A stretch of DNA of 44,346 nt from Planctomycetota bacterium (GCA_024280855.1 JAJRPG010000097.1:1-44346), one strand, 5' to 3'. Positions 15,820-25,898 are shown, counted from the first letter of the stretch. A program made the numbers and translations. Notes: generated from the sequence alone by a model not told the origin.

Positions 15820-17508
15820 ATGGATCGGTTCAGGCAATTTCTAAGCTCTGTTTCAACGCAGTTGAATGAGTTGAATGTTTCGCAGCGCATCGCGATTGCG
15901 CTGTGTGCCGCGCTGATTGTTGGTTCGCTGTTTTGGTTATTGCAGTGGTCGACGGTTCCTGAAATGGTTCCTGTTGTGAACGAGAAATTTTCTTTTGAAT
16001 CGTTGGACGCTGCAGAAGCGGCGTTGACCGCGGACGGGATTGAATACCGAATCGACAATGGCAATCGAATTTTCGTTCGGCCTGGCGATCGTCATAACGC
16101 GATTCGAGTGTTACACACTTCGCAAAGTTTGCCTCATGACAGTTTGTTTGATATGGCTACAATCGTAGGGGATAACAATCCATTTCAATCGCCGGATGCT
16201 CGTGCGTTTGCGCAAAATGTTGCGCTGGGTAACGAATTGGCGAAGATTATTGCTACGACACCTTCGGTTGTTAATGCCAATGTTATTGTCAATCAGAAGC
16301 AGCGTCGGCGCTTGGGGCTTCCCAGCGATGTGCCCACGGCTTCGGCTAATGTGACGTTGGCGTCGGGTGTTGAGATGACGTCAAGTATGGTAGACGGGAT
16401 AGCGAGATTGGTGTCTGGGGCTGTCGCGGGTTTGAAGCCTTATAATGTGATGGTGCGAGATTCTCGTAGTGGCCAATCGTTCAATGTGCCGCATCCCGAC
16501 GATTCTTTGAGCTTTGATTATCTGGATAAAGTGAAAAAACATGAGAAACATTTGCTCTCAAAAATCGTCGCCCAACTAGCGGATATTCCGGGGATTCGTG
16601 CGACGGTGACGGTAGATTTGGATACGAATCGTCGTCGCACCGAAAAGTTTCTACACGATGATCCACAACCTAAAATTGAAAAGCGCAAATCATCAGAATC
16701 AAGTGCCTCGAGTCAACCAGCAGAGTCTGGCGTTCAGGCTAATCTCGGTACGGCTGTGACTGCTTCTGGTAGTGGGCAGAGTAGTACGACGGAAGATAGC
16801 GATGTGGAAAATTTTGCACCGCTTCTTACTGAGACTGAAATTGTCGATCAGATGCCTTTGTCACTCAAGCGGGTGACGGCGGCGGTGGCCATTCCTCGCA
16901 GTTATATTGTGGGTTTGGTGATGGCCGCGTATCCGGATAAGGAAAACGTCAAGGACGATGATGCGGAGTTCGTGGCTATTTCAGATCGTCAGGTGAGTCG
17001 GGTTCGTCAGGAAGTTGATCGGATCGTCATGGCTGAGGATCCTGATGATGTTCGCGTGAGCGTTTATCCAGACATGCAATGGACGGCGGAGGCTGGCGGC
17101 TGGCAGGTGGCTACTGGGGAAGAAGCCTTGGCCGCTAATGGCGCAAGTAGTGTCGATACTATGGCACTAATAGGCACATACGGTCCTTCCGCTGGGTTGG
17201 CGCTGATGGCGTTGGTCAGCATGTTTATGGTATCTCGGATCACGCGCAAATCCGAAACGGTTGCCGAGGACGAGCTATCGGCTGAATTGCAATTCTCTGA
17301 GAGCGATGAGCCATACCTGGCGGGTGGTGAAGCAACGGTTGGCCAGGCTGCGTTATCTGAGAGTTTGCTGATGGGGCGTGAAGTAGATGATGAATCGCTT
17401 CGTTTCCAGGAGTTAGGGAATGAGGTCACGCGACTGGTGGAAACCGATCCGAATGGCGCTGCGGCTCTCATTCGTCGCTGGGTTGAAGATGATGAAATGA
17501 AAGCATGA
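15820..17508 (+). CDS. fliF: Flagellar MS-ring protein FliF
   Basis: 562 residues. N-terminal TM (about 24-45), periplasmic ring-building motifs (FESLDAAEAALTADGIEYRI; DSLFDMATIVGDNNPFQSPDARAFAQN; NANVIVNQKQRRRLG), a Ser-rich linker (about 285-330), a second TM (about 445-468) and a cytoplasmic tail ending NGAAALIRRWVEDDE, which binds FliG. The start has AAGG seven bases upstream. FliF is the platform on which the export gate and C-ring assemble. The gap to fliG is 58 nt. Confidence 0.95.
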   Translation: MDRFRQFLSSVSTQLNELNVSQRIAIALCAALIVGSLFWLLQWSTVPEMVPVVNEKFSFESLDAAEAALTADGIEYRIDNGNRIFVRPGDRHNAIRVLHTSQSLPHDSLFDMATIVGDNNPFQSPDARAFAQNVALGNELAKIIATTPSVVNANVIVNQKQRRRLGLPSDVPTASANVTLASGVEMTSSMVDGIARLVSGAVAGLKPYNVMVRDSRSGQSFNVPHPDDSLSFDYLDKVKKHEKHLLSKIVAQLADIPGIRATVTVDLDTNRRRTEKFLHDDPQPKIEKRKSSESSASSQPAESGVQANLGTAVTASGSGQSSTTEDSDVENFAPLLTETEIVDQMPLSLKRVTAAVAIPRSYIVGLVMAAYPDKENVKDDDAEFVAISDRQVSRVRQEVDRIVMAEDPDDVRVSVYPDMQWTAEAGGWQVATGEEALAANGASSVDTMALIGTYGPSAGLALMALVSMFMVSRITRKSETVAEDELSAELQFSESDEPYLAGGEATVGQAALSESLLMGREVDDESLRFQELGNEVTRLVETDPNGAAALIRRWVEDDEMKA

Positions 17509-17566
17509 TAATGATTGAGTATATGAATTCAGAGATTTTGATTATGGTGGGCGTTAATAATATCGT

Positions 17567-18598
17567 ATGACTGATGAAGCGGTTAAATCATTTATCGCGG
17601 AAATGTCAGGATTGCGCAAAGCCGCAATCTTGATGATTTCATTGCAGCCCGAGCATTCGGCTGCTATTTTGCGTCAGCTTGACCAGGGGATGATCGAGGA
17701 TATATCCCGCGAGATTGCTCGGTTGGAAAATATTTTGCCGGCACATCGCGGTGCTATAATAGAAGAATTTTACACGCTTGCCTTGGCCAGTGATTATGTA
17801 AAGCTTGGCGGACTTGGTTACGCGAGAAATTTACTTGACAAGGTCTTGTCACCCGATCAGGCAGCTCGCATTCTCCGAATGGTCGAACATCAGGTTCATC
17901 AGAAACCGTTTGCCTTTTTGCATAAAACTGATGCCGAAAACCTGACGACTTTTATTCAAGATGAGCATCCGCAGACTATCGCTTTGATTTTGTCGCATGT
18001 GACGCCGTCGAAGGCGAGTGAGATTTTGTCTGGGCTGAGTCATTCCAAGCAGATCGAAGTTGTGACGCGCGTTGCACGAATGGAAAACACCAACCCAGAA
18101 GTGATTCGTGAGGTTGAAGATGGTCTTGAAATGCGGTTGTCTGGATTGGTTCAGCAGACATTCCAGAAAGCGGGTGGCGTGGAAACCGTCGCTGAGATGT
18201 TAAACTTGGCTGATCGCGGTACTGAAAAAAGTATTATTGAAGCGTTGGAAGCACAAGATCCTGATCTGGTCGAACAAATTCGTCGCCTGATGTTCATCTT
18301 TGAAGATTTGTTGCTGGTTAATGACAAAGGAATTCAACAGGTTCTCAAGGAAGTGGATAACGAAGAATTGTCGTTGGCGTTGAAGACGGCCAGCCAGGAA
18401 CTTACAGAAAAAATATTCCGCAATATGTCTGAGCGAGCAGCTACGATGATTCAGGAAGATATGGATTTCATGGGCCCTGTGCGGGTGAGTGATGTCGAAG
18501 CCGCGCAACAGAAAATCGTGGATATTGTGCGGCGATTAGAAGACTCCGGCGAGCTAATCATTTCCGGTCGTGGTGGCGAGAAGGAAATGATTGTTTAG
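17567..18598 (+). CDS. fliG: Flagellar motor switch protein FliG
   Basis: 343 residues. All three FliG regions are present: the FliF-binding N-domain (LRKAAILMISLQPEHSAAILRQL), the middle domain with the EHPQ motif (DEHPQTIALILSHVTPSKASEIL) and the C-domain torque helix (LALKTASQELTEKIFRNMSERAATMIQEDMDF, residues about 265-300) with charged residues that meet MotA. FliG couples stator motion to rotor rotation. The start codon has only a weak ribosome-binding site. Confidence 0.95.
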   Translation: MTDEAVKSFIAEMSGLRKAAILMISLQPEHSAAILRQLDQGMIEDISREIARLENILPAHRGAIIEEFYTLALASDYVKLGGLGYARNLLDKVLSPDQAARILRMVEHQVHQKPFAFLHKTDAENLTTFIQDEHPQTIALILSHVTPSKASEILSGLSHSKQIEVVTRVARMENTNPEVIREVEDGLEMRLSGLVQQTFQKAGGVETVAEMLNLADRGTEKSIIEALEAQDPDLVEQIRRLMFIFEDLLLVNDKGIQQVLKEVDNEELSLALKTASQELTEKIFRNMSERAATMIQEDMDFMGPVRVSDVEAAQQKIVDIVRRLEDSGELIISGRGGEKEMIV

Positions 18599-18633
18599 TA
18601 GATCGTACTTCGTTATTTGGTTAGCAGAGGTTT

Positions 18634-19347
18634 ATGTCAACGGTTATCAAAGCAGGTGAGGCAGTAGCGAAATTCGGATCACTCAGGTCGGTGAACCTGA
18701 ATGACCACATGGCTGAGGCACGCGCTATTGTTGAACGTGCCCGCAAGGATGCCGAAAAAAGTAAGCGCGAATCAGAACAAGAGGGCCAGGCATTATTCAA
18801 GCGTGTTCGAGAAAAGGCGTATGCCGAGGGGTATGAGCTTGGTTTGGTTGAAGGTCGTGAAGTGGGGCGGAAGGAAGCTTTTGCGGAGGCTACCACTCGA
18901 TTCGATGAGCAGCATGGCGGTATTGTCACTACATTTCAGCAGGCTATTGATGACATTGAATCACTTCGTAAAGACCTAGCTATAAAAGCCGAGCGAGATT
19001 TGCTTCAGTTTTCTGTAGGGCTTGCCTCACATCTTACTTATGCCATTGGCCGACTTGATGATCGGGCGACGGTGGCTAACTTGCAGCGAGCGTTGAGGGT
19101 AGTAGGTTCTAAAACGGATTTGCGCATTCATGTTAATCCCCGAAACCTTATGGCTATTCGTGATTTTGCGAACACCGTCTTAGAGAAATTTGGTCAGACA
19201 AGGCATATAGAGGTATCAGAAGATAGTGATATTAAGCCTGGTGGTTGCATGGTTCGCACGGCGGAAACTGAAGTCGATGCGACGTTAGAACATCAATTAG
19301 ATCATTTAGTCCGCTTGTTGTTGGGGGAGGAGCCTGCTGATGGCTGA
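18634..19347 (+). CDS. fliH: Flagellar assembly protein FliH
   Basis: 237 residues. A long charged helix (about 25-100; REKAYAEGYELGLVEGREVGRKEAF, with glycine spacing typical of FliH) is followed by a FliH/V-ATPase E-subunit-like C-domain (LRIHVNPRNLMAIRDFA; VSEDSDIKPGGCMVRTAETEVDATLEHQLDHL). FliH is the peripheral stalk that binds and restrains the FliI ATPase and docks it to the C-ring. The stop overlaps fliI by 8 nt. Confidence 0.9.
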   Translation: MSTVIKAGEAVAKFGSLRSVNLNDHMAEARAIVERARKDAEKSKRESEQEGQALFKRVREKAYAEGYELGLVEGREVGRKEAFAEATTRFDEQHGGIVTTFQQAIDDIESLRKDLAIKAERDLLQFSVGLASHLTYAIGRLDDRATVANLQRALRVVGSKTDLRIHVNPRNLMAIRDFANTVLEKFGQTRHIEVSEDSDIKPGGCMVRTAETEVDATLEHQLDHLVRLLLGEEPADG

Positions 19348-20722
19348 GCTTTTTGCCCAACACAAACATATGATTGATGACGTGAATTGGCACAGCGTCT
19401 CAGGCACGGTCGAGCAGGTGACTGGGCTGACGGTTGTCGTCATCGGTTTTCCAGTGGCCATGGGGACGTTGTGTAGTATTCAGCGGGTTCATGGCGACGC
19501 GATTGAGGCTCAGGTCGTTGGCATTGACGATTCTCGTGCCGTGTTGATGACACTGCAAGACCCACGTGGTATTAGCGCTGGCGATAGGGTGACGAGTTTG
19601 CCTGGTGGCCAATATGTAGGCGTGGGCAGACAAATGCTTGGCGCTATTCTTGATGGTATGGGCCGTCCGATTGGTGGGAATACGCAGTATGCCATTGAAT
19701 CTCATTATCCCATTATGCGCGACGTCATGCCGCCTCTTAATCGCACAGGTGTGGTCCAGTCGTTAAGCACTGGCATTCGCGCGATCGACGCGATGACTAC
19801 AGTGGGTAGTGGTCAGCGCATGGGCGTGTTTGCAGGCACAGGGGTTGGCAAGAGTGTGCTGATGGGCATGGTCGCTCGTAACACTTCTGCGGATGTCGCG
19901 GTAATTGCCTTGATCGGCGAGCGTGGTCGAGAAGTCGGCGACTTTATTAGAAAAGATTTAGCTGAAGCAGGATTATCTCGTAGCGTGCTGGTTGTTAGCA
20001 CTTCCGATCAGTCTCCCGTGTTGCGGGTTCGCGCTGGTTTTGTGGCGACTACTATCGCTGAGTATTTTCGTGATCTCGGTAACGATGTACTGCTGTTGAT
20101 GGATTCAACGACCAGACTTGCGATGGCCCAGCGTCAGATAGGCTTGTCTGCTGGTGAGCCGCCTACCACTAAGGGCTATCCTCCCAGTGTTTTCGCTATG
20201 CTTCCGCAATTATTGGAGCGTAGCGGACGCACCGAAAAGGGGAGCATCACCGGATTGTATACGGTGTTGGTTGAGGGCGATGATATCAATGAGCCAATAT
20301 CTGATGCGGTGCGTGGTATTCTTGATGGTCACATATGGCTGGATCGAAGTTTGGCTAATCGTGGGCATTATCCCGCGATGTCAGTGCTTGAGAGTATCAG
20401 CCGTGTCATGCCAGACATCACAGATCAGGCTCATCGTGACGCGGCAGCCATGGTAAAGCGTGTGTTAGCCACATGGATGGACATCGAGGATTTGGTCAAT
20501 GTCGGTGCTTACGCGCCTGGCGCCAATGTCGATTTTGATGTGGCTGTAAAGATGAAGCCAGTGATCGATCAGTTCCTTTGTCAAAAAGTAGATGAGCAGG
20601 CAGGCATGGATGCGAGTAAGCAATTGCTGCTCGCTTTGGCGCAGGATATTCAAAATTTGCAGGCGAAATTGAGTGCTAAATCTGGAGCAGTAGCACCAGT
20701 CATGGCTGGGGCGAAGGCGTAG
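19340..20722 (+). CDS. fliI: Flagellum-specific ATPase FliI
   Basis: 460 residues. Walker A AGTGVGKS lies at about 165-172, followed by ALIGERGREVGDF, the Walker B segment VLLLMDSTTRLAMAQRQIGL and the EPPTTKGYPPSVFAMLPQLLERSG signature of the FliI/SctN family. It hydrolyses ATP as a hexamer below the export gate, helped by FliH and FliJ. GGAGGAG precedes the start, inside fliH. Confidence 0.96.
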   Translation: MAELFAQHKHMIDDVNWHSVSGTVEQVTGLTVVVIGFPVAMGTLCSIQRVHGDAIEAQVVGIDDSRAVLMTLQDPRGISAGDRVTSLPGGQYVGVGRQMLGAILDGMGRPIGGNTQYAIESHYPIMRDVMPPLNRTGVVQSLSTGIRAIDAMTTVGSGQRMGVFAGTGVGKSVLMGMVARNTSADVAVIALIGERGREVGDFIRKDLAEAGLSRSVLVVSTSDQSPVLRVRAGFVATTIAEYFRDLGNDVLLLMDSTTRLAMAQRQIGLSAGEPPTTKGYPPSVFAMLPQLLERSGRTEKGSITGLYTVLVEGDDINEPISDAVRGILDGHIWLDRSLANRGHYPAMSVLESISRVMPDITDQAHRDAAAMVKRVLATWMDIEDLVNVGAYAPGANVDFDVAVKMKPVIDQFLCQKVDEQAGMDASKQLLLALAQDIQNLQAKLSAKSGAVAPVMAGAKA

Positions 20723-20729
20723 ATAGATC

Positions 20730-21206
20730 ATGGCAGAAACTTTTACATTTCGATTGGAATCTATTCGTCGCTTGCGCAGGCAAGCGAGAGATTCCCAGCG
20801 CCGCGTCTTGGCAAAGGCTATTGAGCATGCTTCCACCGCTCAGCGTCATGTTCAACTTCTTAATGAACAATTGCAAGGGAACGTGTCGAGGTCACGATTT
20901 GCTCGTGATACTGGCCCAATTGACATAACAGCGATGCGGACGAATGAATTTCATCAAGGTTGGTTGCAGCGGCGCATTCTCGAAACGGGTCAATCGTTGG
21001 GCGAGCGTCAGTATGAGGTTAGCCAAGAACGGGAAAATCTTGCTAAAGCTAACCAGCAGCTTCGTGTTTTGGACAAGTTGCGAGAGCGTCAGCATGACCG
21101 ATTCAAGTTGGACCAAAACAGAAGAGAGCAGGCGATTAGCGATGAAGCTGCGCTCAGTATGTATCAGCGATCTAGATCAGCTAATAACAGGAGAGAGGGT
21201 GTTTGA
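20730..21206 (+). CDS. fliJ: Flagellar export protein FliJ
   Basis: 158 residues, almost wholly coiled coil (RLESIRRLRRQARDSQRRVLAKAIEHA; LGERQYEVSQERENLAKANQQLRVLDKLRERQHDRF). FliJ is the central stalk of the FliI hexamer, like ATP synthase gamma, and contacts FlhA. Identification relies on the coiled-coil pattern and on position 7 nt after fliI. The stop overlaps the next ATG as TGATG. Confidence 0.85.
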   Translation: MAETFTFRLESIRRLRRQARDSQRRVLAKAIEHASTAQRHVQLLNEQLQGNVSRSRFARDTGPIDITAMRTNEFHQGWLQRRILETGQSLGERQYEVSQERENLAKANQQLRVLDKLRERQHDRFKLDQNRREQAISDEAALSMYQRSRSANNRREGV

Positions 21207-21883
21207 TGGCTTTGGTTGCGTCTATGCGAAAAACTTATGATGCCGTGGCGCTTTTCTCTGTGCTAAACGTGTTGGTGTTAGCCGGCTTTATTGCTTACCT
21301 GGTGGGTGGCGGCGTGCTGGATGGCGATAAGGTTCAGGCGATAGCAGCGGTGATGCGCGGCGACGCTGCCGAGCCTATGCCCGGGGAAGAAAAAGATGAT
21401 GCTGACGCGCCCCAAGAGGGAATGGGTATTCCGGACGAAGGGCCTGTGTCGTACTCCGCTTCTCAGATTGAGCGAGAGATTTTACAGCGTGAGTCACAAC
21501 GGTTTAAGGAAGAATTGAAGCAGCGACTCGCCTTAAACAATAGCATACTTCTGCGGATTTCAACGGAGCGTGAAGCGTTTCGTGCCGAACGGGAGAACGC
21601 CGCGAAACGTGATTCGGACGATGCGAAACGTCGTGAGGGTATTGGGTTTAGCAAGCAGATGGACATTTATAACCAGCTTGCCCCACGGGTGGCGGTACAA
21701 CATTTGTTAGCCATGGAAAATCCTGACGATGCAGCAAGTGTGTTGTTGCAAATACCAAGTAAGAAAGCAAAAAAGATCGTCGAAGCTGCGAAGCGTGGTG
21801 ACGATCTGACTAAAATGATGGAAGTCCTGCGTCGTGTAAGAAAAGCAGCCCCTGCACGGGCGAACGCAATAACTAAGAAATGA
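21206..21883 (+). CDS. MotE-like flagellar protein (TM + MgtE-N-like domain)
   Basis: 225 residues from ATG 21206, with AGGAGAGAGG just upstream and a TGATG overlap with fliJ. One TM (about 15-36), an acidic linker, a coiled coil (about 85-145) and a C-terminal segment APRVAVQHLLAMENPDDAASVLLQIPSKKAKKI that resembles the MgtE N-domain found in MotE-type proteins. In other bacteria such a protein sits between fliJ and fliK and helps stator or export function. Probably a bitopic protein with the soluble part in the periplasm (inference). Confidence 0.7.
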   Translation: MALVASMRKTYDAVALFSVLNVLVLAGFIAYLVGGGVLDGDKVQAIAAVMRGDAAEPMPGEEKDDADAPQEGMGIPDEGPVSYSASQIEREILQRESQRFKEELKQRLALNNSILLRISTEREAFRAERENAAKRDSDDAKRREGIGFSKQMDIYNQLAPRVAVQHLLAMENPDDAASVLLQIPSKKAKKIVEAAKRGDDLTKMMEVLRRVRKAAPARANAITKK

Positions 21884-21904
21884 TAACGCCAGAGAAAATA
21901 ACGT

Positions 21905-23194
21905 ATGCAGTCTAGCACAATTGCAAATACCGCTCCGAAGAATGCGCCAGCACCGTTGCGCAAAGGTGATGAATTGCGCAATCGGCTGGATGGCGCTGAT
22001 GAGGTCAATCAGCCGACTGCGGTTGCTTTTGATGTATTGCTGTCGGCGATGTCGCAATCACAGGCCAGGTTTAATAACGTTCAAGATATCCAATCAAGCG
22101 AGAGCATGTTTGAATCGCCCAGTGAACAAGGGGTTGCGAATAGAAGTGCTGGTTCTGATAGTAGTAGTTTGTCGTCGAGCGATTTAAGACGAGATGCACG
22201 ATTAGATCGAACGAGTCTGGATTCAAGACTGGCCGACGGCGAATCGAAATCTCAGGGTAGTCAAGCTTCGACTTCATCTAGTCGTGATGCAACTTCGTCA
22301 GATTTTGCGTCGAGATCTTTAAACTCTCAAGGCCGACTTTCTGCGGAAAGATTTTCAGTGACTGCGGAGAGAAAAACGCAGGCTGGTTATGCAAGTAGGC
22401 GTAGCGTGACAGCAACCAGTGTCGGTTCCACTAAAGGCGATCCTTCGGTCATTCAGCCACCGCGTAATAATCCAGATTCTGTAGCTGTGACTGCATCAGT
22501 TGGGAAGGCTTCACCGACGTCATCATCACCCTTGACAAACGCCGCGCAGCAGGTGGCCAAGATTTTAGCGACAGGACCATCGCAAGCTTCTACTACTAAT
22601 AAGCTGGCGACTGGCCCTGGTACTCCTCCATTAGCAAGGGAAACGGCGAACGCGCGACAGGCGAAAGGCCAAGCAACGGATCGGCCAGCAAACTATGAAG
22701 ATGTTGTCAAGACGTTGAATACGCGTCGTCCGGGTGCGGCGGCGTTTGAGCAGTTGGTGCAATCGATTCGGATGCGGTCTATAGGTGGGAAGTCCTCTGC
22801 AAATTTGCAACTGAATCCACCGGAGCTTGGCCGGATTGTAGTGAATGTAGAAATGGACGGGGATGATGTGCGTATCAATGTGCATACCGAAAATTCCGAA
22901 GCCAGAGATTTGTTGTTGGATCGCGTGGCTAATTTGCGAGAGGCGTTGCAGGATGTGGGGATACGTGTGGATCAATTTCAGGTTGATGCAGATGTCGATT
23001 CTTTGCCCGATCAGCAAGTAGGTTCTCAGGATGCCAGGCCTCAGGATGGGAATGCTACCACGAGAGACCGTGACGCCGCTTTTAATAAGAGGGCGAGTGG
23101 GATGCCCAGTCATCGGATGGTTGATGCGGTGCAATCGCCAACAGAGGTCGGCAGTGTCGTGGATGTGGCAGGTATTATAGATGTTAAGATTTAA
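21905..23194 (+). CDS. fliK: Flagellar hook-length control protein FliK
   Basis: 429 residues. A long low-complexity N-terminal region rich in Ser, Ala, Thr and Gln (about 1-270) acts as the ruler. The C-terminal Flg_hook domain (about 285-365) has SANLQLNPPELGRIVVNVEMDGDDVRINVHTENSEARDLL, seen in shorter blocks such as LNPPELGRI and VRINVHTE. FliK measures hook length and switches FlhB specificity. The N-terminal region will align poorly to homologues, as is normal. Confidence 0.9.
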   Translation: MQSSTIANTAPKNAPAPLRKGDELRNRLDGADEVNQPTAVAFDVLLSAMSQSQARFNNVQDIQSSESMFESPSEQGVANRSAGSDSSSLSSSDLRRDARLDRTSLDSRLADGESKSQGSQASTSSSRDATSSDFASRSLNSQGRLSAERFSVTAERKTQAGYASRRSVTATSVGSTKGDPSVIQPPRNNPDSVAVTASVGKASPTSSSPLTNAAQQVAKILATGPSQASTTNKLATGPGTPPLARETANARQAKGQATDRPANYEDVVKTLNTRRPGAAAFEQLVQSIRMRSIGGKSSANLQLNPPELGRIVVNVEMDGDDVRINVHTENSEARDLLLDRVANLREALQDVGIRVDQFQVDADVDSLPDQQVGSQDARPQDGNATTRDRDAAFNKRASGMPSHRMVDAVQSPTEVGSVVDVAGIIDVKI

Positions 23195-23248
23195 TATGCG
23201 TTATGTGGCGAGTGCTTAGTCAGGGTTGGGTTAGCAGGAGAGTAGATT

Positions 23249-23857
23249 GTGAGTGCAATAGGTGAAATACATTCGGGAAATGCGGCTGCACCAAGTGCGG
23301 ACACAAATGGCTTGGGCGTACTATCCAGTGAGGATTTTTTGAAGTTGTTGATTACTCAGATTTCGACGCAAGACCCACTCGAGCCTGTTGGCAATCAGGA
23401 ATTGCTGGATCAAATTTCGTCGATTCGAGATATTGAGTTATCAACTTCTCTTACGGACTCGATCCAATCGCTGACGGGGCAGCAGAACTTTGCGGCGGGG
23501 TCTGCGCTTATTGGGCAGTTTGTTACTGCGAATCCAGATGAAAGTGGAAATGCCGCATCGGGTGTTGTGGAAGGTGTGCGTTTCGAAGGCGATGGGCAGG
23601 CTGTGTTGCAGCTTTCTGGAGGCGGTGAACTACCCTTGGCTAATGTTCAAAAAATCGAGCCACCGGTTCGAGCGGCTGAGTCGTTGGTTGGCTCTACGAT
23701 AGTTGGCATGGTGACGGCAGAAGGGCGTGCGCCAGAATTGGTGGAAGGCTTGGTTAGAGCGGTGCGTAAAGAGGATGGCCGCGTTCTTCTTGAACTGGAT
23801 TCTGGTGAAGCTTTAGATTTTCAAAATGTGTTAAGTGTCGCGCCATCTAAAGAGTAG
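23249..23857 (+). CDS. flgD: Flagellar hook cap scaffold FlgD
   Basis: 202 residues, GTG start at 23249 with AGGAGAG upstream. The N-terminal FlgD motif is clear: DFLKLLITQISTQDPLEPVGNQELLDQISSI, read in parts. A beta-rich C-domain follows (ASGVVEGVRFEGDGQAVLQLSGGGELPLANVQKIE). FlgD caps the growing hook and is discarded when the hook is complete. It lies between fliK and flgE as in many flagellar operons. Confidence 0.92.
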   Translation: MSAIGEIHSGNAAAPSADTNGLGVLSSEDFLKLLITQISTQDPLEPVGNQELLDQISSIRDIELSTSLTDSIQSLTGQQNFAAGSALIGQFVTANPDESGNAASGVVEGVRFEGDGQAVLQLSGGGELPLANVQKIEPPVRAAESLVGSTIVGMVTAEGRAPELVEGLVRAVRKEDGRVLLELDSGEALDFQNVLSVAPSKE

Positions 23858-23954
23858 ATCATGGCCAAGAGTGAGTAGGGAACGGTTAGAGAAATCATTC
23901 TTGTCTTTCATGCTCAGCGGGGCCTGTGACAAGGCATAGAAGGGAATAGTCTTA

Positions 23955-25652
23955 ATGTCATTAACATCATCTATGATGGTCGGGTTCTCGGGGATTCGTA
24001 GCAACAGTGTGGGCGTTGATGTGGTGGGTGATAATCTTGCCAACCTCAACACGACGGCCTTCAAAGGTCAGCGCGTAAATTTTGAGACGCTACTCTATCG
24101 AACCATTGCAGAAGGCGAAGGGCCTAGTGCTACGAGTGGAGGGGTATTGCCGCGTCAGATTGGTACAGGTACGCAGGTCTCAGCGATTCAAAGAAATTTT
24201 GAACAAGGCGCGATTAATAATACAGGCTTTCCGACAGACTTCGCAATTGATGGCGATGGCTTTTTTGTTCTCAGCGGGGCACAAGGGCAGCCGCTTTACA
24301 CCAGAGATGGTGCGCTACGGCTTGATGCGAGTCAGACGCTGGTCTCCGCGACCGGCGATGCGTTGCAAGTTTTTACGGCGAATGCTGATGGTACAATTGA
24401 TACGGGAACATTGAGCGATCTTGCCATTCCTTTGGGCAGCGCTAGTGCGGCGGTAGCTACTGACAACGTGATTCTGGACGGGCAGCTTGACAGCGCGACG
24501 ACTGTATCTTCGGCTGGGGCGGTCGTGACTTCTCAAACACTCACCACAGCGGGCGGTGTAGCGGCGACTTCTGGAACGGCGCTGACGGCGTTGGTCGATC
24601 GTAACGGCGTGCCTTTGTTTGCTGCGGGAGATTCACTTTCGTTTGGTGGCCAAAAGGGTGGTGTCTCTCTCGCGCCGACGACGTTTGTCGTCGGGCAAGA
24701 TGGTTCGACCCTTGGTGATTTGGCCGGGCGCATGCAAGCGGTTTATGGCATAAACACGGATGCTGCGACGGGAACATCGCCGGGCGTTACGATTGGTGAT
24801 GGCAGCGATTTTCCTGCAGGCTCATTGGTCGTGCGATCTAATGTTGGCGACGTAAACGCGATTACCTTGGACGCATCTTCGATTGTGAATCAGACCGGGG
24901 CTAATGTTTCGCCGTTTAGTTTTAATACGGTAGAACCATCGGTGGGTGAGGGCGTGACTACAAGCTTTGGCGTTTTTGATTCGTTAGGGAATTTGGTCAA
25001 CGTGCGTGTCCGGGCGACGGTTGAGTCGAAGTCGGATACCGGAATTACCTGGCGATTTTTTGCAGAGTCGGTAGACGATTCGGATGTTTCTCCTTCTCTT
25101 GGGACGGGGACGGTTACTTTTGATCCCAACGGGCAATTCGTCGGTTCGACAGGTACCGATTTAACGATCGATCGGGCTGGAATTGGTTCTGGAACACCAG
25201 CTAATTTCTCGCTTGATTTTAGTGGGTTGACAGGTCTGGCAAGCGCCGATGGAGACTCCAATCTATTCATGGCCAGCCAGGATGGTTCGCCGACCGGTGT
25301 GATGAACGGATTTTCAGTCGATCGAGATGGCGTCGTTACGGCTGCTTTTTCCAATCAGGAAACGCAGGTACTTGGACAGGTTGCACTAGCTACATTTCGT
25401 AACAATGAGGGTATGGTTGCGGTATCTAACAATACATATGTAGAAGGGCCTGACTCTGGCAACGTCGAACTGGTCACCCCTCAGACTGGGTTATCGGGCG
25501 CTGTGCTGGAGGGGGCGCTGGAGCAGGCGAATGTTGAAATAGCTCGGGAATTTATTAGTTTGATTCAATCACAGACCGGCATTACCTCAGCCAGTCGGGT
25601 TGTGCGGGTTGCTGATGAGCTTCTGCAGGAATTGCTGTTGTTGGCCAGATAG
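23955..25652 (+). CDS. flgE: Flagellar hook protein FlgE
   Basis: 565 residues, longer than the ~400 of E. coli because of extra surface-domain sequence (about 170-430). N-terminal D0 helix and motif (SNSVGVDVVGDNLANLNTTAFKG), the AIDGDGFFVLSG and PLYTRDGALRLDASQTLV segments, and the C-terminal helix (LEQANVEIAREFISLIQSQTGITSASRVV) are all intact. FlgE polymerises into the hook that joins rod and filament. A 97-nt gap separates it from flgD; I see no promoter match in it. Confidence 0.94.
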   Translation: MSLTSSMMVGFSGIRSNSVGVDVVGDNLANLNTTAFKGQRVNFETLLYRTIAEGEGPSATSGGVLPRQIGTGTQVSAIQRNFEQGAINNTGFPTDFAIDGDGFFVLSGAQGQPLYTRDGALRLDASQTLVSATGDALQVFTANADGTIDTGTLSDLAIPLGSASAAVATDNVILDGQLDSATTVSSAGAVVTSQTLTTAGGVAATSGTALTALVDRNGVPLFAAGDSLSFGGQKGGVSLAPTTFVVGQDGSTLGDLAGRMQAVYGINTDAATGTSPGVTIGDGSDFPAGSLVVRSNVGDVNAITLDASSIVNQTGANVSPFSFNTVEPSVGEGVTTSFGVFDSLGNLVNVRVRATVESKSDTGITWRFFAESVDDSDVSPSLGTGTVTFDPNGQFVGSTGTDLTIDRAGIGSGTPANFSLDFSGLTGLASADGDSNLFMASQDGSPTGVMNGFSVDRDGVVTAAFSNQETQVLGQVALATFRNNEGMVAVSNNTYVEGPDSGNVELVTPQTGLSGAVLEGALEQANVEIAREFISLIQSQTGITSASRVVRVADELLQELLLLAR

Positions 25653-25697
25653 CATCTGTTGGCAGTTGTGAATGTCTGCTGATGTATCAGAGGAAAA

Positions 25698-25898
25698 ATG
25701 ACCATGATTACACTGACTCGATTGAATAAACGTGTTGTCGTGGTCAATGCTGATTTAATCAAAATGTTGGAATCGACGCCGGACACGCTCGTTACGCTGG
25801 TCAACGGCGATACGATGATGGTATTGGAGTCGGTGGAAGATGTTGTGCGACGTGCGATCGATTATCAGCGTCAGATTCGCGCGTTTAATGTGGTGTGA
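25698..25898 (+). CDS. flbD: FlbD family small flagellar protein
   Basis: 66 residues. The MITLTRLNKRVVVVNADLIKMLESTPDTLVTLVNGDTMMVLESVEDVV pattern is that of the short FlbD/SwrD family, distinct from the Caulobacter sigma-54 activator also called FlbD. Such proteins lie next to flgE and motA and in Bacillus (SwrD) promote stator torque. AGGAAAA precedes ATG 25698; the in-frame ATG 25704 would give the shorter family-like start MITL. About 170 nt of non-coding DNA follow before motA. Confidence 0.85.
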   Translation: MTMITLTRLNKRVVVVNADLIKMLESTPDTLVTLVNGDTMMVLESVEDVVRRAIDYQRQIRAFNVV